The notes beneath the pieces are model-generated. The model worked only from the letters and a program-made list of their open reading frames with translations. It had not been told where the DNA came from and ran no database searches. 41,487 bases of DNA from Roseiarcus sp052147395 (lineage in GTDB: Bacteria > Pseudomonadota > Alphaproteobacteria > Rhizobiales > Beijerinckiaceae), in NCBI GenBank assembly GCA_052147395.1, contig JBKQKS010000272.1, forward strand, positions 1-41,487, written 5' to 3'. Positions 1 through 6,811 of the stretch are shown here, piece after piece (position 1 is the stretch's first letter; each line of letters opens with the position of its first letter). Position numbers and translations under genes: made by a program.

Positions 1-110
1 CCCCCCGGGGGGGGGTGGGGTTGGGGGGGGGGGCAGGGATCCACGATACGTCGGGTGGCTTCACCCCCACCCCAACCCTCCCCCATCGAGGGGGAGGGGG
101 CGTCGCGGCG
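1..110. repeat. G/C-rich palindromic repeat at the window edge, read through by epmA
   Basis: Bases 1-33 are almost pure runs of C then G. Bases 64-100 form an imperfect palindrome of C-rich and G-rich arms around ATCGA. The same kind of unit occurs twice, inverted, inside mutM (2689-2798). In the epmA frame it reads TPTPTLPHRGGGG, closely matching PTPTLPHKGAGGG in mutM. The homopolymer runs at the very edge may be an assembly end. Confidence 0.75.
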
Positions 111-611
111 AGGGCTCAACCCGCCGCCGCCCGTTTCGCCGCGGAAGCCCGCGCGATCGGGGTGCGCACGGCCCCCGACGATTCCTGGTCGGACGTGTTC
201 TCGCGCCTCGTCTCGGAGCGCGTCGAGCCGAATCTGGGCGTCGGCCGGGCGACGATCCTCAGCGACTATCCCGCGAGCGAGGCGGCGCTGGCAAAGCTCT
301 CCGCCGCCGACCCGCGCGTCGCCGAGCGCTTCGAGCTTTTTGGCTGCGGCGTCGAGCTCGCCAACGCGTTCGGCGAGCTCACCGACGTGCAAGAGCAGCG
401 CCGGCGCTTCGAAGCGGACATGGCGCTCAAAGCCGAGCTCTACGGCGAATCTTATCCGATCGACGAGGATTTTCTCGACGCGCTCGGCGTCATGCCGGAG
501 GCCAGCGGCGCCGCGCTCGGCTTCGACCGGCTGGTGATGCTGGCGACCGGCGCCGAATCGATCGATGACGTGCAATGGACGCCGGTCGTCGATCCCGAGG
601 GGTTTCGATGA
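3..611 (+). CDS. epmA: EF-P lysine ligase (EpmA/GenX/PoxA), C-terminal part
   Basis: This is the 3' part of a class II lysyl-tRNA-synthetase-like enzyme that in known bacteria attaches beta-lysine to elongation factor P. The readable protein carries late family motifs: VERVEPNLG (strand before the ATP site), ELFGCGVELANAFGELTD with the conserved Glu-Leu-Ala-Asn stretch, and the motif-3 segment GAALGFDRLVML. The 5' end lies outside the window. Roughly the first 35 visible codons are a G/C-rich palindromic repeat read in frame, so the protein probably contains an extra peptide ahead of ARFAAEARAIG. The stop codon overlaps the recQ start as ATGA, suggesting translational coupling. The identity is firm; the reading frame through the repeat is inferred from the absence of stops. 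Confidence 0.88.
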   Translation, partial: PRGGVGLGGGAGIHDTSGGFTPTPTLPHRGGGGVAARAQPAAARFAAEARAIGVRTAPDDSWSDVFSRLVSERVEPNLGVGRATILSDYPASEAALAKLSAADPRVAERFELFGCGVELANAFGELTDVQEQRRRFEADMALKAELYGESYPIDEDFLDALGVMPEASGAALGFDRLVMLATGAESIDDVQWTPVVDPEGFR

Positions 612-2428
612 GCGAGACCGACCGGCTCATGGAGATAGCGCGCGAGGACCTGCAGCGCGTCTATGGCTACCCGACCTTCCGCCCCGGCCAGGAGGAAATC
701 TTGCGCGCCGTGCTCGGCGAGGAGGACGTGCTCGCGGTGATGCCGACAGGCAGCGGCAAGTCGCTGCTGTTCCAGATGCCGGCGATCTCGCGCGGCTCGC
801 TGACCCTCGTCGTCTCGCCGCTCATCGCGCTGATGCGAGATCAGGTCGCGGCCTTGCGCGAGCTCGGCGTCGCCGCCGCGGCGCTCAATTCCGCCTCCGA
901 CATCGGCGAGCGCCGCGCCGTGCGCGACGGGCTGGAAGCGGGGACGCTCAGGCTGCTCTATGTCGCGCCGGAGCGGCTCTGCCGCGAGGAGACACTGCAG
1001 GCTTTCAGCAAATACCGCGTCGACCTCTATGCCATCGACGAGGCCCATTGCGTGTCGCAATGGGGCCACGACTTCCGCCCCGAATACATGCGTTTGCGAG
1101 CCGCGGGCGAGGCGCTGGGCAACCCGCCGACCATCGCCGTCACCGCGACCGCGGACGAGCCGACGCGCCGCGACATCGTCGAGCGCCTGTTCGCGCGCAA
1201 GCCGCAGGTGTTCGTGCGCTCGTTCGACCGCCCGAACCTGTTCCTCGCCATGCGGCCGAAGCACGATTCGACGCGCCAGATCCGCGAGGCGCTGACACGC
1301 CACAAGGGCGAGAGCGGCATCATCTATTGCGCCTCGCGCCGGCGCACCGAGCAGCTCGCCGAAGAGCTCTCCCGGCACGGGACGCGCGCGCTCGCCTATC
1401 ACGCCGGCTTGGCGCAGGAGCAGCGCTCGCTGAACCAGGACGCCTTTCTGCAGGAGGATGGCGTCGTCATCTGCGCCACCATCGCCTTCGGCATGGGCGT
1501 CGACAAGCCCGACGTGCGCTTCGTGTTCCACGCCGACATGCCGTCCTCGATCGAATCCTATTATCAGGAGATCGGCCGCGCCGGGCGCGACGGCCTGCCT
1601 GCCGACACGCTGACGCTCTACGGCGCCGAGGACATCATGCTGCGCCGGCGCCAGATCGAAGACGGCGGCGCCCCCGACGAGCGCAAGGACATCGAGCGCG
1701 CGAAACTCGAGGACCTCATCGCGCTGTGCGAGACCGCGCGCTGCCGCCGCCAGGTGTTGCTCGGCCTGTTCGGCGAGGAAAGCGGCCCGTGCGGCAATTG
1801 CGATGTCTGCCAGGGCGCGGTCCGGGTCGTCGACGGCACGATCGAGGCGCAGAAGGCGCTCTCGGCGGTGCTGCGCACCCACGGCCGGTTCTTCTTCGGC
1901 CACCTCGTCAACATCCTGGCCGGCAAGGAGAGCGAGGCGGTGCTGCGCCACGAGCATCAGAAGCTCAAGACCTTCGGCGTCGGCAAGGACCGCAGCGTGT
2001 CGGACTGGCGCGGCGTGTTCCGGCAACTGATCTCGGCGCGGCTCGTCGTCCACGACCGCGCGGACCGCGACCGGCTGGTCGTCACCGACGCCGGGCAGAA
2101 AATCTTACGCGGGCAAGAGCCATTCTCGTTGCGGGAGGACGTGCTCGGCGCCAAGCCCAGGGTGAAGAAGGAGACGAAGCTCGCGCCGACGCCGCACGAC
2201 GCCGAGATGGCGCTCGTCGATGCGCTGAAAGCGCTGCGCGGGGCGATGGCGCGCGCCGCCAACCAGCCGGCCTATGTGATCTTTCCAGACCGCACGCTGA
2301 TCGAGATGGCGCGCGCCCGGCCGCAGACGCTCGACGAACTCGGCGCCGTCCACGGCGTCGGCGCGGCGAAATTGCAGAAATACGGCCCGGCGTTCCTCGC
2401 CGTGATCAAGGAGCGCGCGAGTGCCTGA
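608..2428 (+). CDS. recQ: ATP-dependent DNA helicase RecQ
   Basis: A 606-residue superfamily 2 3'-5' DNA helicase for recombination and fork repair. The start is the ATG overlapping the epmA stop (ATGA), giving MSETDRLMEIARED. Walker A MPTGSGKS is at residues 45-52, the DEAH box at 144-147 followed by the RecQ-specific aromatic loop CVSQWGHDFRPEY, and motif VI lies in QEIGRAGRDG. A zinc-binding cluster (CETARC...CGNCDVC) follows near residues 377-405, then a winged-helix RQC domain and a C-terminal HRDC domain with GVGAAKLQKYG. The length is normal for RecQ. It overlaps mutM by 8 bp, so epmA-recQ-mutM form one run of DNA-maintenance and translation genes. No defect is visible. Confidence 0.97.
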   Translation: MSETDRLMEIAREDLQRVYGYPTFRPGQEEILRAVLGEEDVLAVMPTGSGKSLLFQMPAISRGSLTLVVSPLIALMRDQVAALRELGVAAAALNSASDIGERRAVRDGLEAGTLRLLYVAPERLCREETLQAFSKYRVDLYAIDEAHCVSQWGHDFRPEYMRLRAAGEALGNPPTIAVTATADEPTRRDIVERLFARKPQVFVRSFDRPNLFLAMRPKHDSTRQIREALTRHKGESGIIYCASRRRTEQLAEELSRHGTRALAYHAGLAQEQRSLNQDAFLQEDGVVICATIAFGMGVDKPDVRFVFHADMPSSIESYYQEIGRAGRDGLPADTLTLYGAEDIMLRRRQIEDGGAPDERKDIERAKLEDLIALCETARCRRQVLLGLFGEESGPCGNCDVCQGAVRVVDGTIEAQKALSAVLRTHGRFFFGHLVNILAGKESEAVLRHEHQKLKTFGVGKDRSVSDWRGVFRQLISARLVVHDRADRDRLVVTDAGQKILRGQEPFSLREDVLGAKPRVKKETKLAPTPHDAEMALVDALKALRGAMARAANQPAYVIFPDRTLIEMARARPQTLDELGAVHGVGAAKLQKYGPAFLAVIKERASA

Positions 2429-3416
2429 GCTGCCGGAGGTCGAGACCGTGCGCCGCGGCCTCGAGCCGGCGTTCGCCGGGGCGACCTTTGCAGAGGTCGA
2501 AGCGCGGCGCGGCGATCTTCGCTTTCCCTTTCCGCCGCGCTTCGCCGAGCGGCTCGAGGGGCGGCGCACGCTGGCGCTGCGGCGGCGCGCCAAATACTTG
2601 CTCGCCGACCTCGACTCCGGCGAGACGCTGGTCATGCATATGGGCATGTCGGGGTCGTTCAGGGTGGAGCGCGAGCGCACGGCGCCGACTCCCTCCCCCT
2701 TGATGGGGGAGGGTCGGGGTGGGGGTGAGAACCCCGAAAGTTTCAGGATGGGACCACCCCCCACCCCAACCCTCCCCCACAAGGGGGCAGGGGGGGGGCC
2801 GGGCGGCCAACTCCAAGCGGCCGAATCCGCCTTCCGCTACGCGCGCTCCAAGGACGCCGCCCACGACCATGTCGTGTTCCGTTTCGCTGACGGCGCCCGC
2901 GTCGTCTACAACGATCCGCGCCGCTTCGGCTTCATGACGCTGATCGCGACCGGCGCCCTCGACAACGACAGGCTGTTCGCCGGCCTGGGAATCGAGCCGT
3001 TGAGCGAAGCCTTCGACGCGGCGGCGCTGGGGCATATCCTCGAGGGCGTTCGCGCGCCGCTGAAGAGCGCGCTCCTCGACCAGCGGCGCATCGCGGGCTT
3101 GGGCAACATCTACGTCTGCGAGGCGCTGCACCGCGCGAGGCTGTCGCCGCTACGCGAGGCCGGTTCGGTCCCTCGCGCGAAGATGAAGCCGCTCTGCCGC
3201 GCAATCCGCGCCGTGCTCGGGGAGGCGATCGAGGCCGGCGGCTCGACACTGCGCGACCACCGCCAGGCCGATGGGACGCTGGGCTATTTCCAGCATGCGT
3301 TCGCCGTCTACGACCGCGAGGGCGCCGCCTGCCCGCACAAGGGCTGCCAAGGGACGATTCGACGCCTCGCGCAGAATGGCCGCTCGACGTTCTACTGTCC
3401 CGAATGTCAGCGCTGA
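2421..3416 (+). CDS. mutM: Formamidopyrimidine-DNA glycosylase MutM (Fpg) with in-frame repeat insertion
   Basis: A bifunctional glycosylase/AP lyase that removes 8-oxoguanine and formamidopyrimidines. GTG start; the mature N-terminus PELPEVET carries the catalytic Pro and Glu. MHMGMSGSF marks the beta-sandwich region, RRFGFM and the H2TH segment (LLDQRRIAGLGNIYVCEAL) are intact, and the C-terminal zinc finger has four cysteines (CPHKGC...FYCPEC). At 331 residues it exceeds the usual 270-290. The excess, about 45 residues near 85-135, is encoded by two inverted G/C-rich palindromes at 2689-2798 that stay in frame. They sit between GSFRVER and the conserved KDAAHDHVVF, a loop that varies among relatives, so activity may be kept (inference). 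The 3' end overlaps the convergent methyltransferase by 10 bp. Confidence 0.95.
   Translation: MPELPEVETVRRGLEPAFAGATFAEVEARRGDLRFPFPPRFAERLEGRRTLALRRRAKYLLADLDSGETLVMHMGMSGSFRVERERTAPTPSPLMGEGRGGGENPESFRMGPPPTPTLPHKGAGGGPGGQLQAAESAFRYARSKDAAHDHVVFRFADGARVVYNDPRRFGFMTLIATGALDNDRLFAGLGIEPLSEAFDAAALGHILEGVRAPLKSALLDQRRIAGLGNIYVCEALHRARLSPLREAGSVPRAKMKPLCRAIRAVLGEAIEAGGSTLRDHRQADGTLGYFQHAFAVYDREGAACPHKGCQGTIRRLAQNGRSTFYCPECQR
2689..2798. repeat. Inverted pair of G/C-rich palindromic repeats inside mutM
   Basis: Two copies of a palindromic unit face each other: the first at about 2689-2733, the second at about 2754-2798. Each has a C-rich arm, a short centre (TTGAT or ACAAG) and a G-rich arm; a linker with AACCCCGAAAGTTTCAGGAT separates them. 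Both are read without stops in the mutM frame as SPLMGEGRGGG and PTPTLPHKGAGGG. A third related unit lies in epmA. Confidence 0.85.
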
Positions 3417-4120
3417 GCCGCGATCGGCTCGCGGAACAGGTCGAGCCGCATCGGCTGCATGAACACGTAATCGCCAGCCTCGGTGCGCCCGGCGGCAAAG
3501 CGCTGTCGCACCTCGTCGGTCTCCACGCGTTCGCGCGGGATGTCGTTGAAGGTCTGCCCCATTACGCGGGCGACGAAGGCGTCGAAGTCGTGGTAACGGG
3601 GATATTGGACGAACGAAAAGCGCTCACGGCTACGGAACGCGGGCGCGGCATAGAGGTCTAACGCACGCTGGGCCTCCGCGCGCATACGAGTCTCGTCGTG
3701 GAACGGGCGCATCACGGGAAAATGCGTGCCCTCGACGCTCGGCTCGACGACGATGAGGAAGCCGTCGCGCTTCAGCTTCCGCGCCGCGGCGGCGAGCGCG
3801 GCTTCCATGCTCGCGATCGGCACATGGTGCAGCGAGCGGAAGAAGAAAACGCCGTCGGCCTCGCCGTCGCCGCCGGGCAGCGCCTCGGCGCGGCCCTCGA
3901 CGAACACCAGGCCCTCTGATGTTTGGGCCTCGCGGTTGCGGGCCGCCTGGATCGGATCCGGCTCGACGCCGATCACTCGGCCGCCGGCCGCGTGAAGGTC
4001 GCGCGCGTTCCTGCCGAGGCCGCAGCCGATGTCGATGAGGTCGCGCCCGCCGACCTCGACGAGGGCGAGCGCCGCCTCGACGTCGCTCTTCACACCGAGA
4101 TCCATGATGTCATCGTTCAT
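3407..4120 (-). CDS. Class I SAM-dependent methyltransferase
   Basis: A 237-residue protein with a Rossmann methyltransferase fold. Motif I is LIDIGCGLGRNARDL near residues 28-42, the acidic end of beta-2 is VIGVEPD, and motif II/III lies around ADGVFFFRSLHHVP, followed by LKRDGFLIVVEP. This pattern fits the Methyltransf_11/25 families. The C-terminal part (SRERFSFVQYPRYHDFDAFVARVMG) is not diagnostic, so the substrate is unknown. ATG start at 4120; a second in-frame ATG at residue 6 (MDLG) is possible. It is convergent with mutM and overlaps it by 10 bp. It stands alone, followed upstream by a repeat-rich gap, so context gives no pathway. Confidence 0.85.
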   Translation of the reverse strand: MNDDIMDLGVKSDVEAALALVEVGGRDLIDIGCGLGRNARDLHAAGGRVIGVEPDPIQAARNREAQTSEGLVFVEGRAEALPGGDGEADGVFFFRSLHHVPIASMEAALAAAARKLKRDGFLIVVEPSVEGTHFPVMRPFHDETRMRAEAQRALDLYAAPAFRSRERFSFVQYPRYHDFDAFVARVMGQTFNDIPRERVETDEVRQRFAAGRTEAGDYVFMQPMRLDLFREPIAAQR

Positions 4121-4170
4121 CGGCAGCGCCGCCTTTCCTCGGATATCGTCGGTTCGTTGCCGGGTTTTTA

Positions 4171-4313
4171 GAGCAGTTCCCGATCAATGTGAATCGGCGG
4201 CGTCAAAAGCGAGCGAAGCGAAGCAATCCAGGGCGGCCGGGCTGCGGCCCCTGGATGGCTTCGTCGCTGCGCTCCTCGCAATGACGGGGGGTCGGTTTGA
4301 TCGGGAACCGCTC
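4171..4313. repeat. MITE-like repeat, family 1, copy 1
   Basis: About 143 bp bounded by inverted ends: left GAGCAGTTCCCGATCAA, right the complement of GAGCGGTTCCCGATCAAA. Inside are the inner arms GCGAGCGAAGCGAAGCAATC and a GC-rich centre around GGGCTGCGGCCCCTGGAT. Copies with the same ends lie at 26350-26484 and 26895-27035. No coding capacity. Confidence 0.85.
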
Positions 4314-4372
4314 CGGACGGCGAAAGCTGCGCTTCGCGTGAGGGTTTGCGCGGCCGACGGGCAGGTTGAACG

Positions 4373-4567
4373 ATGACGCAACTGGATGTGCAAGCCGACC
4401 GCGAAGTCTATGACGACGGTCCGCTCTATGCCGCGGCGGCCAAGATCTATCCGCTCGAGGTCGACGGAAGCTACCGGCGGCTCGAGTGGACGGCGCTCGT
4501 CGCCGCCCTCGTCCCTCGACGCGGTCGGGATGAGTTTCCATGCGCGTTTGCGCGCCTTGATGCATGA
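4373..4567 (+). pseudogene. 5' remnant of a CcoG/FixG-type cytochrome oxidase accessory gene
   Basis: A 64-codon frame whose first 47 residues resemble the N-terminus of CcoG (FixG/RdxA), the membrane ferredoxin-like protein needed for cbb3 oxidase assembly: DDGPLYAAAAKIYPLEVDG then YRRLEWTALVAAL, matching the family's pattern of a PLYA...K.YP..V.G..RR.KW segment just before the first membrane helix. After residue 47 the sequence becomes PRRGRDEFPCAFARLDA and stops, with no ferredoxin cysteines and no helices. The ATG has a plausible GCAGG ribosome site 8 bases upstream. I read it as the stump of a deleted gene between two repeats; the family match is from memory. Confidence 0.6.
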
Positions 4568-4578
4568 AAGACCGCCAA

Positions 4579-4631
4579 TTGTAGCCGCGGTCGTTGACCG
4601 CGGCTGCCGGGGTCAGCGACCCCGGCTACAA
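4579..4631. repeat. Double hairpin repeat between TTGTAGCC ends
   Basis: The outer arms TTGTAGCCGCGGTCG and CGACCCCGGCTACAA differ at one position. Within them are two tandem perfect hairpins, CCGCGGTC-GTT-GACCGCGG and CCGGGGTC-AGC-GACCCCGG. The outer sequence resembles the starts of the family 2 repeats at 27606 and 30247 (TTGTAGGCGAGGTCG). It is located just 3' of cysteine hydrolase gene and could also terminate transcription, although no T-run follows. Confidence 0.75.
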
Positions 4632-4674
4632 GGTTCCCCGTCAGGAGAGCGCGTCGCCTACGAAGGCGAGACGC

Positions 4675-5316
4675 TCACGCCGCGTAGCCGCGCGACGAAT
4701 CCTCGACCGCGCCCGAGCCGGCGAGCGCGTCCAGAAATTCGCCGTGCTTCATCGGCTTGGAGAACATCGGATAGTTCTTCTCCGTCGCCAGCCGCTGCTC
4801 CTCTTCGCTGAGCGCGGCGGTGCAGTCGGTGAGCGTGACGACCTCGTAGCCTTTCTCGTAGGCGGTGCGCATCGTCGATTCGACGCAGCAGTTGGTGAGG
4901 AAGCCGCCGAGGGCGACGGTCTTGACGCCGCGGCTGCGCAGGATGAAGTCCAGGTTGGTGCTGGCGAAGCCACAGAGACCGCGCTTGCCCTCGACGACGA
5001 TGTCGCCTGGCTCGGGCTTCATATTGTCGACGATCTCCGCGCCCCACGTGCCTTTGCGGAACGATTTCGAATCGACGACGCCTTTGAGGATGCCGTAGGG
5101 GCTGGAGGTGAGTTCTTTGTAGTCTCCCGCGAAACTGATCGGCGCGTGGACGACGAGCGCGCCGATTTCGCGGGCGCGCTTGGCTGTCTCGACGGCGTTG
5201 TCGAGCATGTGGGTCGAGTCCATCACCGGCTTGACCGCGGCGTGCAGCGCGCCGCCCTCGGAAACAAAATCGTTCTGGAATTCGATCAGCACGACCGCTG
5301 TCGTCTTGGGGTCCAT
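4675..5316 (-). CDS. Isochorismatase-family cysteine hydrolase
   Basis: A 213-residue alpha/beta hydrolase of the isochorismatase/nicotinamidase family, acting on small amides or esters; the exact substrate cannot be told. The start is the ATG at 5316, preceded by GGGAGG at good spacing. The family triad positions are visible: the first motif reads LIEFQNDF, with Glu12 where most members have Asp; Lys111 lies in VEGKRG; the nucleophile Cys144 lies in TNCCVEST after the GGFLT cis-peptide strand. Length is typical. The Glu substitution occurs in a motif I believe is used by some subfamilies, so it need not inactivate. The gene is single, with the diguanylate cyclase upstream on the same strand but 104 bp away. 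Confidence 0.88.
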   Translation of the reverse strand: MDPKTTAVVLIEFQNDFVSEGGALHAAVKPVMDSTHMLDNAVETAKRAREIGALVVHAPISFAGDYKELTSSPYGILKGVVDSKSFRKGTWGAEIVDNMKPEPGDIVVEGKRGLCGFASTNLDFILRSRGVKTVALGGFLTNCCVESTMRTAYEKGYEVVTLTDCTAALSEEEQRLATEKNYPMFSKPMKHGEFLDALAGSGAVEDSSRGYAA

Positions 5317-5420
5317 GGCTTTCCTCCCTTTCGATGGCCCGTCGAGGCGAGCTGCGAAAGGATACACGAGACCGGGGACCAACGCCACGTGCGGCCGCGG
5401 CCGCCGCGGAAGGGCTCGGA

Positions 5421-6188
5421 TCACGCCGCCCGGTCGAGCGCGGCGGCGACACGGTTGCGGCCTTCACGCTTGGCGCGAAGAAGCGCGAAATCGGCGCGCG
5501 CCAACAGCGGGGCGATATCGCTGTCGAAGTTTTGCGCGGCTGCGACGCCGATGCTCATAGTCAGGTCGAGGGGACCGTACGGTCCTTCGATCGGCCGCAG
5601 AATCAAGCTCTGGCGCAGCCTCTCCGCGATGCGCCGGGCCTGTTCCAGACTGGCCCCCGGCAGCGCGATGGCGAATTCCTCGCCGCCGTGGCGCACGGCC
5701 GACGCGGAGTCCCAGGTCGCGGCAATTTCACCGACCAGATCGGCGACGCCGCACAGCGCAAGGTCGCCGCACTCGTGGCCATAGCGATCGTTGACGCGTT
5801 TGAAATGATCGATGTCGCAGACCAGCGTCGCGATCGCGCCGCCCAGCGGCAGGCGCGCGATCGCCGCGTCGAAACCGCGGCGATTGAGCAAGCTCGTCAA
5901 CGGGTCGGCTCCGGCGAGCCTCTCCAGCTGATCGCTCAACACGTGCAGTTCGCGCAGGAGCGCGACGCTGCGTAGCGCGATCGGCGGGGTGAATAGCACG
6001 ACCTCGGCGAAGGCGAGCCCGAGGCCGATCGCCATCGCCTTGCCCACGGTGATGCGTGCGCCGAGATCGCCGCCCAGCAGCAGGAAGTTAACGATCAGCG
6101 TGAACGGCAGCGCCGCCGCGAGCGCGATTGAGGTTTGGATGGCGATCCAGCGCGCGACATCGCGCTGGGTGCGCAAGACGGGAGCCAC
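5421..6188 (-). CDS. Membrane-anchored diguanylate cyclase (GGDEF domain)
   Basis: A 255-residue protein predicted to make cyclic di-GMP from two GTP. Two hydrophobic segments lie near residues 15-38 and 50-72, then a short coiled linker (LRELHVLSDQLERL) leads to the GGDEF domain. DPLTSLLNRRGFD and CDIDHFKRVNDRYGHECGD are canonical, and the active-site loop is RHGGEEF (residues 166-172), so catalysis should be intact. The usual inhibitory RxxD site just before the loop is absent: the matching four residues are WDSA. GTG start at 6188 with GAGGG upstream. The gene is not linked to an effector here; 155 bp separate it from ccmH. Confidence 0.93.
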   Translation of the reverse strand: MAPVLRTQRDVARWIAIQTSIALAAALPFTLIVNFLLLGGDLGARITVGKAMAIGLGLAFAEVVLFTPPIALRSVALLRELHVLSDQLERLAGADPLTSLLNRRGFDAAIARLPLGGAIATLVCDIDHFKRVNDRYGHECGDLALCGVADLVGEIAATWDSASAVRHGGEEFAIALPGASLEQARRIAERLRQSLILRPIEGPYGPLDLTMSIGVAAAQNFDSDIAPLLARADFALLRAKREGRNRVAAALDRAA

Positions 6189-6343
6189 GGCGCGCCCTCG
6201 GAGTTCTGTATCCCCGGATTACGCGCCGATGCGAAACGATTGTTGAAGCGGATCGATAAAATTGCGCCGGTCGGCGATCCCGCGCGCCATATTGGCCTCG
6301 AAACACAACTCATGGTTGAATTCGGGTAAAGCCGCCCGCCGGC

Positions 6344-6808
6344 TCAACTCCGGCTCTCGCGTTGCAACTCGGCGAGCTTCGCCTCCTCTTCGGGCGTCAG
6401 GCGCGCGGCGGGCGGCGCCGGACGGCGCGCCGAGCGATAGATCGCATAGCCGCCGAGCGCGAGGGTGAGCGGCGCGCTCAGCCACAACAGCCAGGTCTCC
6501 GGCTTCAGCGGCGGCTTCAGCAATATGAAGTCGCCGTAACGCGAAACCAGAAAGGCGCGAATCTCGGCGTTCGACTCGCCCTCCGTGATGCGCCGGCGGA
6601 TCATGAGCCGGATGTCGTGGGCGAGCGGGGCGTCGGATTCGTCGATCGACTCGTTCTGGCAGACCAGGCAGCGCAACTGAGCCGACAGTTCGCGGGCGCG
6701 GGCCTCGAGCCTGGGGTCCTTCAGCATCTCGTCGGGCTCGACGGCGAACGCCAGCGGCGCGACGACGAGGAGCGCGATGAGGGCGAAGATGAGGCGCAGC
6801 GTCTTCAT
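6344..6808 (-). CDS. ccmH: Cytochrome c maturation protein CcmH (CycL)
   Basis: A 154-residue periplasmic thiol protein that reduces apocytochrome c cysteines and works with CcmF and CcmI in heme ligation. The signal segment MKTLRLIFALIALLVVAPLAF ends near residue 22, the redox motif RCLVCQN has Cys47 and Cys50, and the three-helix fold follows (SDAPLAHDIRLMIRRRI, EIRAFLVSRYGDFILLKPP). A C-terminal membrane helix spans about 107-124, with a cytoplasmic tail. Length matches the short alphaproteobacterial form, which lacks the CcmI-like extension of E. coli CcmH. It is the last gene of the ccm run, starting 3 bp after ccmF ends. Confidence 0.96.
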   Translation of the reverse strand: MKTLRLIFALIALLVVAPLAFAVEPDEMLKDPRLEARARELSAQLRCLVCQNESIDESDAPLAHDIRLMIRRRITEGESNAEIRAFLVSRYGDFILLKPPLKPETWLLWLSAPLTLALGGYAIYRSARRPAPPAARLTPEEEAKLAELQRESRS

Positions 6809-6811
6809 GGT

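Noticed and set aside
1..33. Homopolymer runs as a biological G-quadruplex or origin element
   Set aside because: They lie at the very edge of the window within a palindromic repeat, where assembly ends are common; nothing else supports a role.
452..2053. Long minus-strand frame of over 500 codons opposite recQ
   Set aside because: It is an artefact of high GC: Arg/Ala/Glu-rich with no family motif, while recQ on the other strand is complete and canonical.
4579..4631. Double hairpin as part of a CRISPR array
   Set aside because: There are no regularly spaced repeats or spacers; the palindromes are nested in one unit.
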